A stretch of DNA of 64,000 nucleotides from Heliocidaris tuberculata (Eukaryota > Echinodermata > Echinoidea > Camarodonta > Echinometridae): contig CM046851.1 in the NCBI GenBank assembly GCA_025618425.1, forward strand, positions 4,567,024 through 4,631,023, read 5' to 3'. This document shows positions 1 through 11,862 of this stretch, piece after piece. Position 1 is the stretch's first letter. The number at the start of each line of letters is the position of its first letter. The notes under the pieces were generated by a model. It ran no database searches, was not told the origin of the DNA, and was given only the letters and a program-made list of their open reading frames with translations. The translations under genes and the position numbers were made by a program.

Positions 1-450
1 TTGTATCCTTGTGGTCCTCCTTGCATTGCAATGAAACAACGTCTCCACGTTCTCACCTTAGAGATGGCACGATCTAGCCATGTACCCCCAAAATCATTAA
101 TTTCCATTTTCTCTAAAGAAAATATTCAAACATACATGCACCTAATAGGTACAATCATTCTCATATGTTTTTTTACAAAACCTGTATAAAACAAATCTAT
201 TCCTTCATCAGAAACTAAGAAAATGAACATTTATGAAATTTTCTGTAGTGAGCGAATGGCAGAGGAGCTCACAAGATACGTCACAGAGTTGCCAAATTGT
301 GTTTGATTGATTACAACTTCAAAAACTCATAACTTTCTTATATCTTATCGGATTTTGCTCAAACTTTCACTAATTAATCTGTTTCTCTCATTGTTCTGCT
401 TTTATACAAATCAACTAAATACCAGGGTGGACTTTCCCCTTGAAAGCTGA
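1..450. repeat. Dispersed TTAA-type foldback relative, copy 1 (window-truncated)
   Basis: This block matches 7,260-7,870 over most of its length, including the shared stretch around the ACTTCAAAAA(C/T)TCATAACTTTC motif and the right end CCAGGGTGGACTTTCCCC. That end resembles the termini of the TTAA-bounded foldbacks at 4,373, 11,357 and 14,233. It contains no reading frame worth calling; the 62-codon frame at its left edge is incidental. Its left end lies outside the window. Confidence 0.7.
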
Positions 451-2100
451 ATCAGTTCCACTACCATCTTCAATGTCCTGCCTCCACTATACTCATCCCT
501 CAGAGCCAAACCATCCACTAGAGAAATTGGGCTCTTGGACATTTTTCATTAGTCATTTGGAACAGACTGCCCAGTAACATTGCATGTAGAAACAGAATAT
601 TTCAAAACAGAATATTTCGAACCAGAATCAAGCATCTTCTTTTCACCCAGAGCTACTAGAAATTCTGTTGTACATGTTGATATTTTTTTGGTTTAAATAA
701 CACTTGAGTATTATTGACATTACAATTTTGCGCCTTGAGTGGTACTATGTAAGCACTTGACAGAAATAATTCAGCCCTCAAGTTTAAATAATAATAATAA
801 TCTTTAGTCATCCTTGTTAAGTGTGTGCTCTACAGTTCTGACAAGGATGTTCCAGGTCAATTTTGTAAAGGGCTGTTAAGGTAGTCATTCAGTTTTTACA
901 CGACTGGCACGTCCTCATTTACTCAGAGTTAAAACATAGGGCCTCCACCACATACCGTACATGTTTCAGGCTATTTATTGATATTGAAAATGAGTGATAG
1001 ACAGGCTTGCATTAATCCCATGTTAAAGCCTCACATCCTGTAAAAAGAAGCACAAGCTGATTGGTCAACATAGATTATCCATCAATCTTTTCAGGTGATA
1101 TGACAAAGACCTGCTCATTGACTGTCTATCCACATCCATGGTTAGATTATAAATATCAAGGTTGAGAGAACCATATTTAGCATCATAATATTTGCCTTGT
1201 CCATGGAGTTAGTATTTCTAAAGTAGAGTCAGACATTCAGGGTTCTCAGCAAGAAAAAACACTCTGCACTGAGTGGCTGGTAGTCAACTGCCTAGACTGT
1301 TTTCAAATTCACTATAACATCTCCCCAAGACATTACATGTGTATGTTCAGAAGAATGAGCCAGTTCGTAATTATCATTTGTACCGAGTACAATTGGCTTT
1401 ATACACTTTCATAGTGTGCGCACGTACGATTTTACCTGTTAAACAAGTAGTGCGTCCACCAAAACAGATGCGTGCGTGTGTGTGTGTGTGTGTGTGCACA
1501 AATTGGGGTCATTTCAAGGTCATTTATACCATGTACTAATTACGAATTGGCTTATTATATATGCATTGTTTTGAATTTGTGGGGGTATCATGGCTCATAG
1601 AGACATCATGCGCAATTAAAAAAGGCTAAATATAAAGCAAACAGGGGAGGTTTAAATGGGTGTCAGGCTGAACTACACAAGAATAAATTTCTCTTGTAAC
1701 AGTGTAAATATTACCGGTAATCTTTTTGGCTGACAGTATCTAGTATACTTTTTCAAGCATAGATTTATGCCCAGTCTCGCCACTTTTAATTTTTTACTCA
1801 TACTTCAGTCGTACCTTTGAAAGTAGGCTTTTGCATTGATATGTAAGTACACGAACATGTGAAATGTTGAATAGTGTAGAGATAAACCCAGATGTTCCTT
1901 TCATGTTTTTGTAAGGAAGTGATTCATTATCACATGTCTTATAGCCTGTTCAGACAACAGGAAAGTTGTATGAAAGTCATGAAGAAATGTCGTATGAACA
2001 CCTCAAAGATTTTATTTCAGTGGGGAAAACAAGAATTCAAATTTATCACAAGAGTGCTCCCCAGATGCCATCAATGGTGGGGAGAAAGGGGGGAGCAACA
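451..2100. other. Non-coding stretch, no gene seen
   Basis: AT-rich sequence with only short chance reading frames. The one notable item is a (TG)n microsatellite at about 1,471-1,497. I see no splice-bounded coding exon on either strand. Confidence 0.6.
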
Positions 2101-2536
2101 TTAGTCAGGTTCACACAAAGGGAGCTAAACTTTAAATTTCACTTGTAGTTTCAAAACTTTAAGTTATCTTGTAGTTATCTTGTAGTTTCAGACCTTATGA
2201 ACGGACTTGTAGTTTCAAAATGTTAAGTTTACTTGTAGTTCCAGAACCACAAGCGAGCTCGTGGTTAACGCCGAAACCATGAGCAGCAGGGGTCCTCCTC
2301 GTAGCTACGGCCCCGTGTGGACAGAATAAACTTTAAGTTTAGCAGTCTCGTGTTAACGATGACCTCTCTGCTCATGTTAAATGACTAACGCTCGACTTGT
2401 AGTCTCAGAACGAGCGTCATTGTTTTGGGCCCGTGTGAACCCTCGTCGTTGTTAGTGAGCCCTTGTTTCTTTAACTTAAAGTTTCGCTAACTTGAGTTTC
2501 GAAACTACAAGTCCTGTATGCACGTAGCTATAGTCT
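2101..2536. repeat. Dispersed repeat 'C', copy 1 (uninterrupted)
   Basis: Starts with GGTTCACACAAAGGGAGC and contains degenerate internal units based on CTTGTAGTTTCAAAACTTTAAG. The same order of sequence recurs at 28,478-29,470, where it is split by a TTAA element. The ends are imperfectly inverted (AAACTTTAAGTTTCG against CGAAACTTTAAAG), so it is probably a degenerate DNA element. The TTAA at 2,265-2,268 corresponds to the insertion point used in the other copy. Confidence 0.75.
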
Positions 2537-4372
2537 TCAAGGTAATGGCCTTTCCGTACTACAGTGGGGAGGGGTAGGGTACATTTGGGTATTCAAGTTT
2601 TCAATTTTTTGATATTACCTCCCTTTTTCCCTTTTCCCCTTTTCCCCCATTTCCTCAAAGGGGGGGGGGGAGGCATTTTTGCCCCTGATATTACATCAAA
2701 TATAGAAGTAACTATTTAACAATTTTCACAGGCAATCCGCTAATAAAATCTACCAATCTGTCCTTGGAGCACTTATACAGTTCACAGTGCAGTAGGTCTA
2801 TCATTTATTAGGGAATTGTAGGCGCTATTGCTTTATTCAGCCTTCAACTGTGTGTTACAGTGTCCTATATCCTATGATGATAACGTCCAGTTGAATATTT
2901 GCAGTAGACACTGCAGGCCCACATGTGCGTGGATGTTGCCTTCAGTCAGTGCTTGTATGCCCTTGATCATGAAATCAACAGATCAATGTAGGGCTTCTTT
3001 TTTGAGGGAGGTGCACTGCTCTTTTTCATCCCTCAACTGTGTTTTGCCCTTGAACATGATAGGTACAGAAGGCATTACATGTATAGAGATGTAGCCTGGA
3101 GGGAGTGTCTCTTGCTTGAACTTTCTTTGACGAAGCCAAGATAACGTGTCTTCCTGCTCAGTTCCTCCATGGAGTATGGTACTTCCTAGTATTACTGATA
3201 GTATGAGTATTGTCATCAGTGCAAGTTGTTGCATAGATTATTGAAGCACAAGACAAGACAAGACAAGTAGAGTGAGTCTTGATTTAGACTGTCTGTTCTT
3301 GCCCCCAGCAACCAAAAGGAATGTGGGGGGGGGGGGGCAAATGCAGTTTGACCCCTGAAACTGCTTTTATAGTAGCCTTGCTCCTTGGCTTTCAGAGTCC
3401 CTCCTCTCCCTCAGTGAAATTTTGTGAGGTTGAATATAAGAGAAGACTACCGGTACATGTAGCTACACTTTCTTTGCTTCATATTTTCTCTAATGCCATT
3501 TACCTTATGATTTGATTAAGTTTTCCTATCCATCGCACAATTTTTCCAGCATTCAAAGTGTCAACCTTTTGTAGGTACGTCCATAGTTTTGTAATAATTT
3601 GAAAAAAAGTGAAAGTTAATATTTATGTGACTTTTACCACCCACTCCAAAATTGTATTGCCTCCTGGGAGTCAAAGGTAATCGTACATCTGTAAAGCTAT
3701 AATTATGATAGCACTTTGCATACAGTGAATACCCGTTTGGCACTCCATAGACTAATGGGTACTAATTATCAACTGACCCAGACTGACTACTTGATCATTG
3801 TTTGAGTAATAGTTGATTCATTATTATGGATTGGATACATGTATCAGTGATTGTTTGATTGACTGATTGTTTGAACAAAGAGGCTGAAATAATAGTTCCT
3901 TGCAAAAACCTTGGATAGTACATACATATTTGCGCGCTGTACACTCAGTTCTATGTAATTCACATCGATTCAAAAAATCTCTGCCTCTCTAAAACAATGG
4001 TAAGTGAATGCAAGCAAATGAACATTGATTAATAGGAATCAATCAGTCATAATAGCTGACATATCCATTACCGCAGGTTCTGATGAATAGATTGGCCTAC
4101 AAATATCCCTTAGGATGGGAACCCCTTCGGATATATAAGCTTTAACATTTTTCCTGGGAATCCTATTAATTTTTTTTTTTCATTAGTAAGCATTGGTATA
4201 TATTCTAAATGTTTCTGATGAGAACTTTGCTAATATGAGAATTGTACTCAATCACACACCTTTTCCCTAATGGAACAAGTTAAAAGTACATCTCTTTGAG
4301 ACTTTATATGATCATCCTGGGTGTGAGCTCCTTACATTGTCAGGTGAGGTCGTCATTTGTGTTAAGGTTTCT
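2537..4372. other. Non-coding stretch with homopolymer runs
   Basis: No gene recognised. It holds a C/T-rich tract followed by a G run near 2,660, a G run near 3,326, and a short ACAAG tandem at about 3,247-3,266. A weak inverted pair (ATTAATAGGA near 4,029 and its complement near 4,165) may be a degraded element. Confidence 0.5.
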
Positions 4373-5074
4373 TTAAAGGGAAATCCAACCTTAGTAGCAA
4401 GTTGCTCTGAAAGAAAGAAGAAAAATCAGAGAAGCAGACTGGTGAAAGTTTGAACGAAATCGGACAAGCAATAAGAAAGTTATGAATTTTTGAAAGTTGT
4501 AATCACTATGCATATGGGAATTTCAAATTGGCCGAATAGGTAATGTCACTGTGATGTAGCTGTGCACAACTCCCCCATTTGCTCTAACACACAAAATGAG
4601 TAAAATGTCACTTTCTTTCAAAATGCATTACTCAGTAGGATCTTTTCGTTCATGAGGACCTATAACAATATGCTATCTCCAATATATTTTGAGTACTGCC
4701 CCGAGGGTAAAAGCACCTCGAAGAAAACTGCAAATTAAAGGGTGACTAAAATAGAAAATTAATTGCTCATTTTTCGTAGAAAGGAATCATCAGGAGCCAA
4801 AAAATATCTATCACACACTTTTTTATGCATTCAGAAAACCGCAAATTAATGATATTTTTGTGTACGACAAATGGAAGAGTTGTCCACAAAAATGTCAAAT
4901 TGACTCACCAAATTGCCAATTTGAGATTCGCATAGATTTAGTGATCTCATTTTTCAAACATCCATAACTTTCTTAGTCCTTGTCCGATTTCTTTCAAACT
5001 TTCACCATCCTGTTTTTATTATTTTTCTGCTTTCACACAAATCATCTTATTACCAAGGTTGGATTGCCTTTTAA
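4373..5074. mobile_element. TTAA-flanked foldback element 'B', copy 1
   Basis: Both ends are inverted copies: TTAAAGGGAAATCCAACCTT on the left and AAGGTTGGATTGCCTTTTAA on the right, each including a TTAA. The arms run on past 100 bp, with the shared GAAATCGGACAAG / CTTGTCCGATTTC motif. No transposase frame is present, so this is a non-autonomous, MITE-like element. The TTAA target is the hallmark of the piggyBac superfamily (established knowledge); assignment to it is inference. Confidence 0.8.
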
Positions 5075-5522
5075 GAGATACATGTACATGTACTTCCCTT
5101 TGTGTGAATGGGCCCATATTTGCTTATAGGATGGTGCTTCTCAACAAGAACTAATTATCTCATCTGTTTGCATTTTTCATTTGCAGTTGGTCTACATGTT
5201 TTCTCTCTTATAGCTAGTGACAATTGAAAAAAAAAATTAAGTAAAAAAAATTTCTCTTGGTTTTGTGCTCACTTGTACATATTAATCAAACCTGGGAAAT
5301 GTAACTGAGTTAGTTACATATCCCTGATCAACATTCCTATATTGCCATTGATTAAAAAAAGAAAGAAAGAAAAAAAAAAGATTTTGAGGTTGTTGGAATG
5401 AAGCAGTCAAGTACATGCAGTACACCAGTCATCAGGTGAAAAGAAATTCACACAATATTGCCCTTGTACACGGTGTAATATTTGCAGGTATCAGTTTTTT
5501 TTTAAACGTACCTGAAAGCCTA

Positions 5523-5952
5523 TATACCGTAAAACCAGCAACTTTCGCGTGCATTTAATGTTTGCGAATTTTGCGAGTGGTTTAGATTCATGAATTTCAT
5601 GCCGCGAAATCATTGAATAATTTATTAAAATAACACTAATTTTTTGTATCCAGACAGCTACCCCCCTGGACAATTACCCCCCAGAACAACTACCCCCACG
5701 ACATCTACCTCCTGGAACATTAGCCCCCCCCCCCTCCCCCGAACAACTACCCCGGATTCTGGGGTAGTTGTGGGGGGGGGGGGGTAATTGTCGAGGGGTT
5801 AGTTGTCCGGGGGGGGGGTAGTTTTCCAGGGGGGAGTTGTCCTAGAATCCTAAATTTTTGCAAATTGCTGAAGTTTCTTGCTGTGAAAATGGCCGGCATG
5901 TTCAATTTGTGAAAGTTTCATGTCGCGAAATGTTTCTGAGTTTACAGTACAC
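5523..5952. mobile_element. Foldback with TACCGTAAAAC termini
   Basis: The left end TACCGTAAAACCAGCAACTT and right end GAGTTTACAGTA form terminal inverted repeats around TTTCGCG-rich subterminal motifs (for example TTTCATGTCGCGAAATG). The same terminus occurs at about 34,300-34,345. The centre is occupied by the C-run/G-run array at 5,640-5,850. Confidence 0.6.
5640..5850. repeat. Mirrored C-run / G-run minisatellite
   Basis: About six degenerate 15-20 bp units of the form ACAACTACCCCC on the + strand are followed, after about 5,765, by the same unit inverted (GGGGTAGTTGT), with runs of up to 13 G. The array is therefore a large imperfect palindrome of C-rich and G-rich blocks, with clear i-motif and G-quadruplex potential. 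Confidence 0.8.
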
Positions 5953-6975
5953 GAATTATGAGAGTCAGGATCTGCTCTATGGTTTGCAAAAACATTGCAC
6001 CAGTAACCTGATTGCAAATGCACTGGAAGTGCTGTTTGTTTTGATTAGCTGATATTGTAATCGTTGTTTGTTATCAGACTTGATTGTTTGTTTTACCTTG
6101 AAGATAGCCACATCTGGGCCTATTTCCTCATCATGATGGAGGATAAATATCATATAAACAAATAAAATTCACTACTTAAACTCATTAAGGGAGAGTGCAA
6201 ATGTTTAAGGAGTATACCTACACACTAGTGCAAATTCATGCAAGTTAAAAAGATTTAGCTTTACATGCTTCTGATGTGCAGTGAATTTTTACTGATATTT
6301 TTTCTCTCCTCTTTGCTTTTTGACACTTTTTTTTGTTGGTGCTGTTTAAAAGAGAAATGATCAAACTAATGAAAGTGGAAGGATTGTGTAAATTGATAGG
6401 AAATGATTCCCCCCCCCCCTTTCTGTATTTACATTTAATCAATGGAATGGTTTCTGATACATAATAAAGGAAACATCTGCCTTTGTTTTATCTTCATAGG
6501 AAACATGGGTGAAAACAATGATCTGAGGAGCGGAAGTTTCTGAACTGACATGCTTCATTGACAATGGGAGCAAGTCCACTGGATAGGAAGGAAAATATGA
6601 AGTCACCTGTATGATCATGATTTAGGTAGGTTCAGGAGTAATATTTCTAGATAACAGAAGAGAAAAATTTTGTTTTGAGAATGTTGATGATATAGGCCTG
6701 TCAGGGGAGTTCACTTTGTGAGGAAAAAAATGAGAAATGTGTAACCTTATTGATGTTTCCCATTCTCCACTTGTATATCTTATACATGTAGGTAAGACAT
6801 CTAGTTAGGTCCTTCACCCTACTATACCCAAATCTAGACATATAGTGAATTTTCTTTTTTAAAGTAATTTTTAAACAAATTTTTAAAAGGAAAAATAAAA
6901 TAATTGAAGTTTTTCTACTTAAGTAATCAGTTAGAAGATCAATTAAAGAGTGGTTTTAAAAAATATATCTTCATA
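5953..6975. other. Non-coding stretch, no gene seen
   Basis: AT-rich sequence with short chance reading frames and a C run at about 6,409. No splice-bounded coding segment or recognisable repeat family. Confidence 0.5.
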
Positions 6976-8130
6976 TTGTCTGTTGACAGCCAGAAGAGCA
7001 TTAGGGGAAGTCCACCCTGATTACAAGTTGGTTTTAAAAGAAGCAGAAATGATGATGTGGACATCATGAATGAACTTTGCTTGAACTGACAACATTACTC
7101 TGCAATTCAACACAATCTCCTGAATTTATTTCAAATGGTTGTTTCAGGCTCTTCCTCGTAAATAGAAATGTAAATCACATCTGGATTTCAGAAAAACGTA
7201 ACATCTAAGTAGAACAAGTGGTGGTTATCACTCCATGACATATCTTGCGAGCTCCTCTCCCATTTGCCCTGTACCCCAAAAATCATTAATTTCCATTTCT
7301 TCTATTAAAAGAAAATATTCAACCATACATGCAACATGGATGGGGGGGGGGGTACTGATTTTTCTGAAGGTTCATATTTCCGAAGGTTTGTAATTCCGAA
7401 ACGCAAATTTCCCATAGCAGGGGGTCCATAATTCTGAAAATGAAATAGGGTTCATAATTACCAACATTTGATGCATTACTCTGAAGGTTCATAATTCTGA
7501 AGGTTAGTCATTCTAAAACTGTCGGAGTAATGAACCTTCGGAAACACAAAGCTTCGGAATTATAAACCCTCGGATAAACGACATGTAACCCCTTACATAT
7601 CATTGCTCATATGTTTTGACACGAAACCTGTATGAAACAAATGTATTCCTTCATCAAAAACTGAGAAAATGGAAATTTATGGGATTTTCTGTATTGAGCA
7701 AATGGGAGAGGAGCTTACAAGATGCGTCACTGAGTTGCCAATTTGTGTTTGATTGATTACAACTTCAAAAATTCATAACTTTCTTATTTCTTATTGGATT
7801 TTGCTCAAGCTTTCACTAATCTGTTTCTCTCATTTTTCTTCATTTATAAAAATCAACTTAATACCTTTAACTTTTAATCCCTTTAACTCTGTGTTAAAGG
7901 ACATGTATCAGAGTTAAGGACCTTCTGGGTCTCAACAGACGATATCTGAAAAATGATAATCACCACTTGTTCTACTTAGATGTTACGTTTTCTGAAATCC
8001 AAATTTGATTTACATTTCTATTTACGAGGTAGAGACTGAAACAACCATTTGAAATCAATTCAGGAGATTGCGTTGAATTGCAGAGTAATGTTGTCAGTTC
8101 AAGTGAGGTTCATTCATGATGTCCACATCA
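6976..8130. mobile_element. Large inverted-repeat (foldback) element
   Basis: An arm at about 7,056-7,225 is matched in inverted orientation at about 7,955-8,127; ATGATGTGGACATCATGAAT and CAAATGGTTGTTTCAG appear in both arms. Between them lie the second copy of the repeat seen at 1-450 and the insertion at 7,340-7,600. The left boundary carries TTAGGGGAAGTCCACCCT, close to the termini of the TTAA foldbacks. The motif TCTGTTGA(C/G)AGCCAGAAG at 6,978-6,996 recurs at about 19,917 and, in a related form, near 7,934. Confidence 0.7.
7340..7600. repeat. Degenerate GAAGGTTCATAATTC array inserted in an older repeat
   Basis: Repeated variants of GAAGGTTCATAATTCCGAA occur in both orientations, after a G run at about 7,343. 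Comparison with 1-450 shows this segment interrupts the older repeat between 'catacatgcaac' and 'catatgtttt', so it is a later insertion or expansion. Confidence 0.6.
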
Positions 8131-8304
8131 TACATGTGCAAGCTTTGTTTTTTTTTTTTTTCAAGTTTGGAGATCACAGTTAGTGTAGAGAGTGCAGTGT
8201 ACTTTCATCAGAAAGAGAAAGCGGAATTGTGATGGGAAGATTTTCAAGGATGATGCAACAGCCAAATGTTGTCCTGTGTAACAAACATATAATGGACAAT
8301 ATTT

Positions 8305-8545
8305 AAAGATAAAGTTGAGTTCTGGTCATGAGATTGAATTGTGAAAGAAACTGTCTCAAAGCAATTGGGAAAGGTTGATGATATAGCACATAAGAATTGG
8401 TGTATGCTGTAAGGTTTTGGAATCACCAAAATGATAAGAAATTGACTCTACCCTGCTGAGAGTCACATGCACTGCACACATAAATGTGTATATGGGACTA
8501 CACACAAATATTTGGCCCGAACATTTCAGTTGTTTCTCGTCTGTC
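8305..8545 (-). repeat. Dispersed repeat 'E', truncated copy
   Basis: Shares the blocks GAGTTCTGGTCATG, GAAAGAAACTGTCT, AATTGGGAAAGGTTGA and CCCGAACATTTCAG with the copies at 8,647, 17,226, 24,607 and 57,968. This copy stops after the ACATTTCAG block. No coding capacity. Confidence 0.8.
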
Positions 8546-8646
8546 TTCTTTTTTTTTCTTAAACTCTGCTACAAATTCTAACTTATGCCTTTTTGAAGAA
8601 ATTTTTTTTTGTCGCAGATTACTATAGCATTATTTTTCATTTACTT

Positions 8647-9035
8647 TGAATAAAGATAAAGTAGAGTTCTGGTCATGCAATTATATTGTGAAAGAAACTG
8701 TCTTAAAGGAATTGGGAAAGGTTGACCATGTCGACATAAGAATTGTTTTTTACTACATGTATGTTGTTTAGGAATCATCAAAATAGATAAGAACTTGACC
8801 CAAGCTCGCTGAAAAGCACATGTACTACACACAGCAATGGTTATATGGGACACAAGTGGCATGAATGTCTAGCCCGAACATTTCAGCTATTTCTAGTCAT
8901 ATTTCGAATATAAGAGCATTTGAAGAGCAATCCTTTTCAAGGGATGTTATGATGTTCTTCCAAACTGGCATAAAAGGAATGAGAAAGCCCACAAATTATG
9001 TTTCCCCTTTCCCAGGACTCAAGATTCCATTTAAA
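8647..9035 (-). repeat. Dispersed repeat 'E', fuller copy
   Basis: Same family as 8,305-8,545, in the same orientation and about 100 bp away, so the two form a head-to-tail pair. It extends through the AAAGGAATGAGAAAGC block and ends near CCCAGGACTC. Confidence 0.8.
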
Positions 9036-10380
9036 GTAGCATTAAACTGGTAAGAACTTGAACAGTGACATCTTACAGTGATTACTAAATTAAGATTATA
9101 ATTTGAAAATTAATCGCATTTTATTTTGAATTTTGACAAACAGGTTGTTTGGATAATAGGCGAATTTTATATTTCAAACAATTATTTTTGACTTGGCATT
9201 GTGTGCGGGTAGATTTTAAGCTTTTCCAAACTAGAATGGGGCATGATGGGAAAATGAAAGGCACAGACACTTATCAAATCCTGTTGAAAGATGGTGCTAT
9301 TTAGGGCTCCAGTTTACTGTCACTTTAAAGCTGCTTTAGGCAGTTAATAGTAGCATGCTTCTACACCAGATGTAAAGAAAGCTATATTTAATATGAGATG
9401 TAGAGCAAAAGATGTTCATAAAATTATGCCCAATGCTTTTGTAAGGTGGATAAAAACCATTCTTCTACATGTCCATGAAATTTCAATGATACATACCCGA
9501 GCAGATGAGCAAAAGAAGAAGTTTGGGTGACTTTTTTTTTTTTTCAGACAGCCCTTCCAGTTTTTAAAAATATCTAAAATCTAAGACTACTACGATGCGT
9601 GATGCCAAGTTCATTATTTAAAACACATGACTGTATAGTAGGGCTTTGTACATGAACACATCTGTATGTTTTATTATAATTTCCTGACTATTTGATGTTT
9701 CCCAAGATGTATGTGTGACTTCCTGTATACAATACATGTTATGTACAAAGCCAGGGGTAGAGAGACTTGACTAACAAAAGTTCCATCTCACAACTGCATT
9801 CAGTGGCAGAGAATACAGAAAGCTTTTTTTATTATTATTTTTTGTTTTTTGTTTTACTAGACACAGATTTCCCTCAAACTTCCGTCAAACTTGTTATCTT
9901 TTCAATCTTTGGTCTGATGCATCATCTGAAAAATAAACAAACTTGACAAGAAACAAAAACAATTATTTTCATACTGCCCAAAAAATAGAAAGATATTTCA
10001 GCCAAACTAAAGGAAGGATCTCAAATTCTGCAGACATCAAGTGGCATTCATTTCCCTATGTTCCCGTAAAGGGACAACAAAAGTGAAGGCAGATGTGATT
10101 ATCTTTGTGATAACTTTTGTGAGTTAAGAGCTTCTGCCAAAAATCAAAGCCTGTTTTATATTTTTAAAATTGTCTCAATATTTTGTCAGGGATTTCACTT
10201 GTTGGAATCTCGATTGTGAGACAACATTGATATCATTTCTACTGCACTGTTCACAACTCCACTTGATACAGATGTAGGCTGATGGTTTATATCTACATGT
10301 AGTTGCAAGTATTTCCACATGTGATCCTGCGGAGTAAATAGTTCATGTGTAGTTACAGGAACATCAATATTTGGTATAGG
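9036..10380. other. Non-coding stretch, no gene seen
   Basis: AT-rich sequence without recognisable exons or repeat families. Poly-T tracts occur near 9,531 and 9,827. Confidence 0.5.
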
Positions 10381-10620
10381 TATTATAATAATAATGATAA
10401 TAATATTAGGTATTTTTATCACGCTCATATCCACTGCATAATAAGGTGCTCAACAGCTCAAGGCACTCCAATATTATCCCGGCTCTAGCTAATTTAGGCT
10501 ACCGAATTCAGTGCTCACAGCATTCAAGTTATTCCTTCCTACCAGTACCCATTTAACACCTGGGTGGAGAGTGGCAAATGTAGATTAATGTCTTGCCAGA
10601 GAACACTATAGTAGAATTTT
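10381..10620 (-). mobile_element. tRNA-SINE fragment (5'-truncated)
   Basis: On the minus strand it reads the SINE body (TTAATCTACATTTGCCACTCTCCACCC, then AAATGGGTACTGG) and ends in an ATT-rich tail, parallel to the complete SINE at 47,897-48,218. The tRNA-like head with the pol III boxes is absent. A third relative lies at 20,931-21,115. Confidence 0.75.
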
Positions 10621-10899
10621 GAATGTAGAAACATTGTTACAAGATTTTAGACTCGGTGAATGTTTCTTGCTTCTTGTATCTTGCAATGAGCATTGCATGC
10701 ACTTGATATCTACACTCTGCAATAGACCTGTGACCTGTGTAGTACCAAGTTATAACTCCTTGGTAGTACAAGCTCTTTGGGAATTCTAATGTCTTTCCCA
10801 GAATTATATCTTTTCTATGCTATGTCACCTTGACTTGTCATTACTTCATTGAAAACTAGATGACTTTTATTGGAGCAGCAAGAAGGTAGAATTGCCTTA

Positions 10900-11305
10900 C
10901 CCCTCTTTCAGACTAGAGAGTTTTCATATGGATATAGGATGTTTTTATGTGTCTGAATGCTCTTATATTGATATGTCGTATCTCATACGTCGTATATCGA
11001 AACGATGCTAAAAGTTTTGATGATCCTATATTCATATGACATATATTTGTGTCTGAATGCTCTCATATCCATATGTCATATATGTTGGCGGGGCTTATAT
11101 AAACACAATGCGCAAAGCCTGCGCAAAGTTCGTACTGTGCAAGGGAGAGACTCGTACATGTTCATGAGCTTCCCATGAAACCTGACAGTGCATGAGGTCT
11201 GAATGCTGCCATACAATTATCGTATAATGGTGAGTTGTGTCTGAATGCTTTCATATCAATACGTCTTATGAATATAGGATAACATGGTGTGTCTGAAAGG
11301 GGGGG
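10900..11305. mobile_element. Foldback element with TTA flanks
   Basis: Terminal inverted repeats begin CCCCTCTTTCAGAC on the left and, in complement, CCCCCCCTTTCAGACACACC on the right. Both are flanked by TTA (10,897-10,899 and 11,306-11,308), a possible 3-bp target duplication. The motif TGTCTGAATGC occurs about four times inside. No open frame. A TTA duplication would fit PIF/Harbinger-type elements (inference). Confidence 0.65.
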
Positions 11306-11356
11306 TTAAATCAACTGCACATGGGATACTATTTCATAACTTAGTCTGTAGCTGAC

Positions 11357-11862
11357 TTAAAGGGGAAGTTCACCCCGAAGATTACTTGAGTTTAAAAAAT
11401 GCAGAAAAAATAAAGAAAAATATTGGCGAAAGTTTGGACAAAATCCGTTAAAGAATAACGGAGTTATGGACTTTTGAAGTTTTAATTTTGTGACGTCACA
11501 TGCGAGCAGCTCCTCCATTATGTAATGTGATAAATATTCCATAAAATACAGTTTTCTCAGAAAATTTAGAATATTTTCGTCTGTGCATTTGATATATTGT
11601 CAGAAATGTTATTCAATACTAGATTCTGAAAAGAAACAATATTAATTTATCGTGGAACGTAAAAAAAAATGCGAATATATGGAATATTTATTACATGACC
11701 AATGGGCAGCTGCTCGCATGTGACGTCACGAATCCAAAACTTTAAATGCTCATAGCTCTTTTATTATTTGACCGATTTTCATCAAACCTTCGCCAATATT
11801 TTTCTTTATTTTTTCTGCATTTTTTAAACTCAAGTAATCTTCAGGGTGAACTTCCCCTTTAA
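11357..11862. mobile_element. TTAA-flanked foldback element 'A'
   Basis: Near-perfect arms of about 165 bp: the left starts TTAAAGGGGAAGTTCACCCC and the right is its complement, ending TTCCCCTTTAA. Both arms carry a CRE-like TGACGTCA core (near 11,491 and 11,719). The spacer is AT-rich and non-coding. This is the clearest foldback of the TTAA set. Confidence 0.85.
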
